Shown here piece by piece: positions 40,210 to 44,376 of a stretch of 44,376 bases of DNA. The notes beneath the pieces were generated by a model, which did not search any database, had not been told where the DNA came from, and saw only the letters and a program-made list of their open reading frames with translations. This DNA is from Bauldia litoralis (GTDB taxonomy: Bacteria > Pseudomonadota > Alphaproteobacteria > Rhizobiales > Kaistiaceae): positions 1-44,376 of the forward strand of contig CAMCWB010000030.1 of NCBI GenBank assembly GCA_945882315.1, given 5' to 3'. Both the position numbers and the translations under genes were made by a program. Within the stretch, counting starts at the first letter, position 1. Each line of letters starts with the position of its first letter.

Positions 40210-40701
40210 TTATTCCTGGTCTGCGCTCTTGGCGGCCTTGGCCTGGGGCTTCCGGGCGGGCTTCGCCGCTGCTTCGGTTTCGCCGGTCGCTTCGGCCGCT
40301 TTGCGCGGGGCGCGCTTCGGCTTGGCGGCGGCTTCGTCGCCCGTGGCTTCGACGGCCGGAGCCGCCTTCTTCATCTCGGGCTTGCGACCGTCGGTCAGGA
40401 TCTCGGTGATCCGGACGATGGTCTGGTCCTGGCGATGGCCGCGTGTCCGCTTGGAGTTCTGCCGGCGGCGCTTCTTGAAGACGATGATCTTCGCGGTGCG
40501 CTTCTGGCCGACGATCTCGCCGGCGACGGCGGCGCCGGAAACCAGCGGGCTGCCGAGCGTGGTGTCGTTTTCGCCGCCGACGAGGAGAACCTCCTCGAAA
40601 GCAACGGTATCGCCGGCTTCGCCCGCGATCTTGGCAACCGCCACGAGGCCGCCGGGGGCGACCTTGTACTGCTTGCCGCCGGTCTTGATGACTGCGTACA
40701 T
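40210..40701 (-). CDS. rplU: 50S ribosomal protein L21 with a long Ala/Lys-rich tail
   Basis: L21 binds 23S rRNA early in large-subunit assembly. Residues 1-103 are the conserved domain (MYAVIKTGGKQYKVAPGG, KKRRRQNSKRTRGHRQDQT). The remaining 60 residues are a low-complexity tail rich in Ala, Lys, Glu and Pro, seen in many alphaproteobacteria and probably disordered. The ATG at 40701 is the family start; the frame is open further upstream through the leader, which has a hairpin and a strong promoter. Confidence 0.97.
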   Translation of the reverse strand: MYAVIKTGGKQYKVAPGGLVAVAKIAGEAGDTVAFEEVLLVGGENDTTLGSPLVSGAAVAGEIVGQKRTAKIIVFKKRRRQNSKRTRGHRQDQTIVRITEILTDGRKPEMKKAAPAVEATGDEAAAKPKRAPRKAAEATGETEAAAKPARKPQAKAAKSADQE

Positions 40702-40770
40702 TTGACTAATCCAGCTTTCGGCCTGGCCTGCATAAGCCAGCGCCAAGGCGTATCCATGAGGAAAAGCAAG

Positions 40771-40792
40771 GGCGCGGCCAAAAGACCGCGCC
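40771..40792 (-). promoter_or_regulatory. Hairpin plus T-rich run in the rplU leader
   Basis: GGCGCGG and CCGCGCC form a perfect 7-bp stem around an 8-base loop about 10 bases into the predicted transcript. CTTGCTTTTCC follows on the minus strand, giving a terminator-like shape. It is a candidate attenuator or L21-binding leader; other bacteria use structured leaders to autoregulate L21. Confidence 0.45.
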
Positions 40793-40804
40793 AATTCGGG
40801 CCGC

Positions 40805-40832
40805 ACTATAGGGATGGCGCCTTCTCTGTCAA
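40805..40832 (-). promoter_or_regulatory. rplU-rpmA promoter
   Basis: On the minus strand TTGACA (40827-40832) and TATAGT (40805-40810) are 16 bases apart, a near-consensus housekeeping promoter, giving a leader of about 95 bases before rplU. Confidence 0.8.
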
Positions 40833-40876
40833 GGAAAGGCCGGCGCTTATAGCGGCAAACCGGCCCGTTTATCGTC

Positions 40877-40905
40877 TTGTTCGGCCCGGGGGCCATGTGT
40901 ATGGT
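40877..40905 (+). promoter_or_regulatory. Candidate tRNA-Ser promoter
   Basis: TTGTTC (40877-40882) and TATGGT (40900-40905) are spaced 17 bases apart, 27 bases before the tRNA. Confidence 0.5.
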
Positions 40906-40932
40906 CCGCCCGCCGTCGACCGGCCCTAACGC

Positions 40933-41022
<90 letters not shown>

Positions 41023-41066
41023 ATCCTCATTGATTTTGCTTGTTTTTTTATGTAATAGTGAGTCGC

Positions 41067-41086
41067 ACCCATCATAGAACCCATCA
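41067..41086 (+). repeat. Short direct repeats next to the att site
   Basis: ACCCATCA occurs at 41067-41074 and again at 41079-41086, about one helical turn apart. Such repeats flank att sites as integrase arm-binding sites; this role is inference. Confidence 0.35.
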
Positions 41087-41168
41087 AAACCGGTTTCCTG
41101 TAGCCGCCGATAGACCGTGCCCGAGAATTGTGCATTCCTCTGCTTTCCGAGCGTGAGGGTGCGCGGAC

Positions 41169-42005
41169 TTGCGAAAGCTGCTGAAGCTCAAAGAATGGCT
41201 GACCGTCCCCGACGCAGCCCGGCACCTTTCAATTCTCTTCGGGGAAGAAGTCGGCGAAGCTGACGTGTTGAGGCTCGCTTTGGATGGGCACCTAACGCTT
41301 TCTGTCGATTTCGTAAACCACGCCAGTGCGCGTTGCGGACCCATAGTTCCGATCGAAGACGCAAAAAGCTTCATGATCCGGATCTCCGAGACGGAGTTGA
41401 TGCAAAGAATAAAGGGATTGAGCTTGGGCGACGGGAGGGTCCTGGAGCTTGGGGAGAGTGTGGAGTTCCTCGATGGCGTTTGGGACCTAACGATGCTTGG
41501 TTCCGAACGCCTCGATGTCGAGCACAATTATCAGATGCTCACCGACGGCCCCGCCGTGGATCTGGTCTTCCTTGATGGCCCCATTGTACGCAGAGAAGAA
41601 GGAGTCGCCTGTCGTCTTGAATCTCACTTCGGAGACAACGAGTTTTTCGACAAGAAGAAGCTAAAAAAGCCCCTTAATCACCCGTCCAATTACTATCCCG
41701 CAGGCGGTCTCCCCCCGGATAGCGTTCTCGTAGTCCGTATTGCTGCCCTCAAGGAGCTGGAGGCGCGCGTCTCGGAACTCGATAAACCGGCAGAAAAGCC
41801 GATCGGACGGCGGGAAAGAACGACACTCCTTGTGATGATCGCGGCGCTTGCCAAGCTGGCCAAGGTCGATGTGACCAAGCCATCCGGCGCCGCCGTGACG
41901 ATCGAAAGCCAGACTACGCTCTTGGGCGCGCGGATCGCGGCAAGGACAATCGAAAACCACCTGAAACGCATCCCTGAGGCACTGGACAACCGGACCGAAG
42001 ACTGA
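41169..42005 (+). CDS. Island protein of unknown function between tRNA-Ser and the integrase module
   Basis: The 278-residue cytoplasmic protein starts WLTVPDAARHLSILFGEEVGEADVLRLALDGHL after five residues, a winged-helix-like segment. It ends with a conserved-looking helical block, TLLVMIAALAKLAKVD through ARTIENHLKRIPEAL. I recall proteins with both ends as widespread passengers of proteobacterial mobile elements, with no known function. The C-terminal block has the look of a helix-turn-helix. The start is a TTG at 41169 with GAGGG about 11 bases before it. Base composition is visibly less GC-rich than the core genes, supporting transfer. Confidence 0.75.
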   Translation: MRKLLKLKEWLTVPDAARHLSILFGEEVGEADVLRLALDGHLTLSVDFVNHASARCGPIVPIEDAKSFMIRISETELMQRIKGLSLGDGRVLELGESVEFLDGVWDLTMLGSERLDVEHNYQMLTDGPAVDLVFLDGPIVRREEGVACRLESHFGDNEFFDKKKLKKPLNHPSNYYPAGGLPPDSVLVVRIAALKELEARVSELDKPAEKPIGRRERTTLLVMIAALAKLAKVDVTKPSGAAVTIESQTTLLGARIAARTIENHLKRIPEALDNRTED

Positions 42006-42012
42006 CTGCTTC

Positions 42013-42043
42013 CGCAATTGCGAAAATCGCCCGCGCAATTGCG
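42013..42043. promoter_or_regulatory. Two identical palindromes, 21 bp centre to centre
   Basis: CGCAATTGCG, a perfect 10-bp palindrome, occurs at 42013-42022 and 42034-42043. The 21-bp spacing is two helical turns, putting both sites on one face of the DNA. They lie 65-95 bases before the AlpA-like gene and look like a cooperative operator. Confidence 0.6.
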
Positions 42044-42108
42044 CCATCCGGCTCGACAGGCGGTGTCCATTCCACGTCGCATCAACGCACCTCAAGGAGC
42101 GTCGCGAC

Positions 42109-42321
42109 ATGGCAAGCACTCCACTCCCTTTGGGCTCTTTGCCCGAGACCGGCTACGTTCGCCAATCCCAACTGATACCGGCCATCTTCCCGTTTTCGTC
42201 GGCGACGTTGTGGCGAAAGGTCAAGGCCGGCACCTTCCCCAAGCCGGTCAAGCTCGGCCCGCGCATTACTGCATGGCGCGTCGAGGACATCCGGGAGATC
42301 ATCAAGAGCGGCGCTGCGTGA
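42109..42321 (+). CDS. AlpA-family DNA-binding regulator / excisionase-like
   Basis: This 70-residue protein has a single MerR-like winged helix-turn-helix: YVRQSQLIPAIFPFSSATLWRKVKAGTFPKPVKLGPRITAWRVEDI. The motif of SSATLWRKVKAGTFP and KLGPRITAWR is that of AlpA, which in prophages activates or directs integrase expression and excision. AAGGAG lies about 10 bases before the ATG. It is the first of three tightly packed genes ending in the integrase, four bases ahead of the next, and is preceded by paired palindromes. Confidence 0.85.
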   Translation: MASTPLPLGSLPETGYVRQSQLIPAIFPFSSATLWRKVKAGTFPKPVKLGPRITAWRVEDIREIIKSGAA

Positions 42322-42325
42322 CCGA

Positions 42326-42790
42326 ATGGCGCGCCGCTACCCCAACCCGCGGCTCGCGAAGGTTCATTGGATCTACACCGTAGATGAGCTTTCGCGGCTG
42401 TTCAGGAAGCATCCGAACACCATACGCAACTGGATCAAGGACGGGCTGACTCCGATCGACCGGTCGCGCAGCATCCTCATCAGGGGCTACGACATCCGGG
42501 CGTACTTGGAACGGAAGCGGGCAAGCGGCAAATCAAAATGCCCACCGGGCACGATCTATTGTTTCACCTGCAAGGCGCCAAGGCCGCCAGCTGCCGGCAT
42601 GGTCGATTTCACCCCCGGACTTGGCGGCGTGGGCACCATCACCGCGATCTGTCCGAATTGCGAAACAGTAATGAAGCAGGTCGTCTCGGAAACACGACTG
42701 CGCGCTTTCCGACTGAACGGCGACCTCACGATTCGACCCGCACAGCGACGACTAAGTGGTTCGGAATTACCCGGTGAAGATTGTGACTAG
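42326..42790 (+). CDS. Helix-turn-helix plus zinc-ribbon protein of the integrase module
   Basis: The 154-residue protein has an N-terminal helix-turn-helix (about 17-60: YTVDELSRLFRKHPNTIRNWIKDGL, then a wing). A probable zinc-binding part follows, with Cys72, Cys79, Cys82 and a second pair, Cys109 and Cys112 (ICPNCETV). The tail is basic. It starts four bases after the AlpA-like stop and ends 17 bases before the integrase. The context suggests a recombination directionality factor or a regulator of the integrase; the exact function is unknown. Confidence 0.8.
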   Translation: MARRYPNPRLAKVHWIYTVDELSRLFRKHPNTIRNWIKDGLTPIDRSRSILIRGYDIRAYLERKRASGKSKCPPGTIYCFTCKAPRPPAAGMVDFTPGLGGVGTITAICPNCETVMKQVVSETRLRAFRLNGDLTIRPAQRRLSGSELPGEDCD

Positions 42791-42807
42791 GACCAAGGAG
42801 TTTACTC

Positions 42808-43905
42808 ATGTCAATTCACAACGCCGAAAATGACCGCATCAAGCGGCGCTACATTGACCGGCTGAAGCATGCCAAAGGCCACAGCGACCAGACTATCGAT
42901 CGAGCGTTGGCTTCGATCGACCGCTTTGAGAGCTATATCGGCGGCCGCTCATTCAAGGCATTCCATATCCAGCAGGCGGCGGGGTTCAAGACCCGGCTCT
43001 TGGAGAGCACCAACCCGTCCACCAAGAAGCCGCTGTCGAAGGCGACAGTGCACGGCATTCTTTCCGACAACCAAAGGTTTTTTCATTGGCTGGCGGAACA
43101 GCACGGCTATCGCTCCCGCATCCGCTATGGGGACTCCGACTACTTCAACCTGTCGGATAGAGATGTGCGAATTGCCAGCGCGTCGATCCCGCGCGAGGGG
43201 CCTTCGCTTGCCCAGATCAGGCAGGTTCTGGGAGGTATGCCGGCCGTAACGCCAGTAGAAAAGCGTGACCGGGCAATCATCGCCTTCACGATCTTGACCG
43301 GCGCGCGCGACGCGGCGACTGCGTCGATGAAGCTGAAGCACATCAACCTCTCGGAAGGCCAAATCTTCCAGGATGCCCGCGAAGTCAAAACCAAATTCGC
43401 CAAAAGCTTCCCAACCTGGTTCTTCCCGGTCGGCGACGACATTCGCGCGATCGTGGAGGAGTGGGTCGGCTTCCTTGATGCCAAAATGCTTTTCGGGCCA
43501 AACGACCCGCTGTTCCCGGCGACGGAGGTCGTGCAGGCGGGCGGCCGGAAATTCAAGTCCAACGGCCTCAGTCGCCGGCACTGGTCAACCGCGAACCGTA
43601 TCCGGCATATATTCAAGCAGGCATTCCAGGCTGCCGGCCTCCCCTATTTCAACCCGCACTCGTTCCGGAACACTCTCGTCGCCTTGGGGATGGACCTTTG
43701 CGACGGGAACATCGAGGCCATCAAAGCCTGGTCGCAGAATCTTGGCCACGAGAAGCTGCTCACGACGCTGACTAGCTACGGGAACGTCGCTCCAAAGAGG
43801 CAGGCCGATATTCTCCGTGGATTGATTCGACGTCGTCAGCCAGGGGCCGACGTGTTAGAGATCGCTCGGGAACTGGTCGACGCCGTCCAACGCAGGCGTG
43901 AATGA
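42808..43905 (+). CDS. Tyrosine-type site-specific integrase
   Basis: The 365-residue enzyme has an N-terminal core-binding (SAM-like) domain (about 12-110) and a C-terminal catalytic domain. Catalytic residues can be placed: Arg167 (TGARDAATASMKL), Lys194 or Lys196 (EVKTKFAK), His284 and Arg287 (NPHSFRNTL), His314 (LGHEKL) and the nucleophile Tyr324 (LTSYGNV). AAGGAG precedes the ATG. It should integrate and excise the element at the tRNA-Ser att site, although it is unusually 1.8 kb away and points away from the tRNA. Confidence 0.93.
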   Translation: MSIHNAENDRIKRRYIDRLKHAKGHSDQTIDRALASIDRFESYIGGRSFKAFHIQQAAGFKTRLLESTNPSTKKPLSKATVHGILSDNQRFFHWLAEQHGYRSRIRYGDSDYFNLSDRDVRIASASIPREGPSLAQIRQVLGGMPAVTPVEKRDRAIIAFTILTGARDAATASMKLKHINLSEGQIFQDAREVKTKFAKSFPTWFFPVGDDIRAIVEEWVGFLDAKMLFGPNDPLFPATEVVQAGGRKFKSNGLSRRHWSTANRIRHIFKQAFQAAGLPYFNPHSFRNTLVALGMDLCDGNIEAIKAWSQNLGHEKLLTTLTSYGNVAPKRQADILRGLIRRRQPGADVLEIARELVDAVQRRRE

Positions 43906-43918
43906 AGCCTTAATTTGA

Positions 43919-44257
43919 TTGAGATCAACGCCCCGTGTCGGCGAGGCGGCCGCGTCATTCATCCGTATCGTCGAAGGGCGCGAGACCATCGTCCTCCTCT
44001 GCGATTGGTCGGATGTGGCCGGCTGGACCTGCGAGCCCGAATCGCTTCCCGTCTATGAAATCGCTGCGGGGTCTTTACGAAAAGCGCGGCTATCTGTCGA
44101 CGACGGAGGTGTTCTGTGCAGGCCACGCCGCGGCGTTCTCGTTCTTCGGCAAAGTGCCGAACCAGAACCAGGAACGCTTGTCGTTTATGCAGCCAAGCAT
44201 GGCGAGCTTGCGCTCGATGGCGACGGCAGGTGCCGTCGCGAAGTTGGTTGGAATTGA
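43919..44257 (+). CDS. Doubtful reading frame, possibly remnant
   Basis: A TTG-started frame of 112 residues (starts RSTPRVGEAAASFIRIVEGRETIVLLCDWSDVAGW) follows the integrase by 13 bases. Its first 45 codons have GC-rich third positions like real genes, but the later part does not, and another frame looks better there. No ribosome site or family is evident. Confidence 0.25.
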   Translation: MRSTPRVGEAAASFIRIVEGRETIVLLCDWSDVAGWTCEPESLPVYEIAAGSLRKARLSVDDGGVLCRPRRGVLVLRQSAEPEPGTLVVYAAKHGELALDGDGRCRREVGWN

Positions 44258-44369
44258 GGGTGGCGTAGTCTCCGGGTGCTTTAACCCGAACGAGTCCAGC
44301 GTTGACGCGCCGGACAGGAGACCACGCCATGACGAGCACTACCACGAAGCCCGATGCCGTTCAGCCTGA
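44055..44369 (+). CDS. Doubtful overlapping reading frame
   Basis: In a second frame, an ATG at 44055 opens 104 residues (MKSLRGLYEKRGYLSTTEVF) with strongly GC-rich third positions up to about 44250, then degrades. It has no visible ribosome binding site. It may be the rest of a decayed gene whose first part is in the frame starting at 43919. Its end overlaps the next gene's start. Confidence 0.25.
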   Translation: MKSLRGLYEKRGYLSTTEVFCAGHAAAFSFFGKVPNQNQERLSFMQPSMASLRSMATAGAVAKLVGIEGGVVSGCFNPNESSVDAPDRRPRHDEHYHEARCRSA

Positions 44370-44376
44370 TACCGAG
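44329..44376 (+). CDS. Start of a cargo gene (cut by window edge)
   Basis: CAGGAG followed eight bases later by ATG opens a frame reading MTSTTTKPDAVQPDTE up to the window end. The ribosome site is good and the low-complexity N-terminus is ordinary, but 16 residues are too few to assign a family. Confidence 0.6.
   Translation, partial: MTSTTTKPDAVQPDTE

Noticed and set aside
43959-44345. Minus-strand frame after the integrase
   Set aside because: Arg-rich shadow without a ribosome site; plus-strand frames have the better codon pattern.

Overview
The window is chromosomal DNA of a GC-rich alphaproteobacterium, most likely a member of the Hyphomicrobiales (Rhizobiales). Three things point there: the mdh-sucC-sucD-sucA-sucB-lpd block, the five-gene F1 operon atpHAGDC without F0 genes, and an Omp19-type lipoprotein like that of Brucella. 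The genus cannot be fixed from this sequence alone.

Layout. (1) 1-3.7 kb: the 5' end of an IS630-family transposase (minus strand, cut by the window edge), then sdhB, an Omp19-like lipoprotein, the AFG1-type ATPase zapE, and a convergent vapBC toxin-antitoxin pair whose mRNA looks leaderless. (2) 3.8-13.9 kb: a TCA-cycle cluster, mdh, sucCD, sucA, sucB and lpdA, with an unrecognised two-helix membrane protein between sucB and lpdA. (3) 13.9-20.7 kb: mixed genes. These are an exported NTF2-like protein, a tiny exported protein, an EamA transporter, xerC, a pore-like membrane protein with a non-canonical filter, an acyl-CoA dehydrogenase overlapping a CapA-family protein, a REP-like inverted repeat pair, and a small transaldolase. 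(4) 20.8-28.4 kb: priA and then atpH-atpA-atpG-atpD-[80-aa two-helix membrane protein]-atpC. (5) 28.4-40.9 kb, mostly minus strand, read from right to left: rplU-rpmA, a GNAT acetyltransferase, obgE, proB, (a plus-strand EamA transporter inserted here), proA, nadD, rsfS, rlmH, an EnvC-like factor, ctpA, a divergent polysaccharide deacetylase, and rppH. This is a growth, ribosome-assembly and cell-wall block. (6) 40.9-44.4 kb: an intact tRNA-Ser(CGA) gene followed by an integrated element. The element holds a passenger gene, an AlpA-like regulator, an HTH/zinc-ribbon protein, a tyrosine integrase and the start of cargo. It runs off the right edge.

Regions 2 and 4 together supply most of the TCA cycle and the catalytic half of ATP synthase. 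Region 5 couples ribosome maturation, proline and NAD synthesis, and periplasmic peptidoglycan processing. The parts least explained by known annotation are the 80-aa gene inside the atp operon with a structured spacer after it, the hairpin against the sucA start codon, the leaderless vapBC promoter-operator, and the tRNA-Ser island with two identical palindromes spaced 21 bp apart ahead of its AlpA-like gene. All functional statements rest on reading motifs and gene order; no database search was run.
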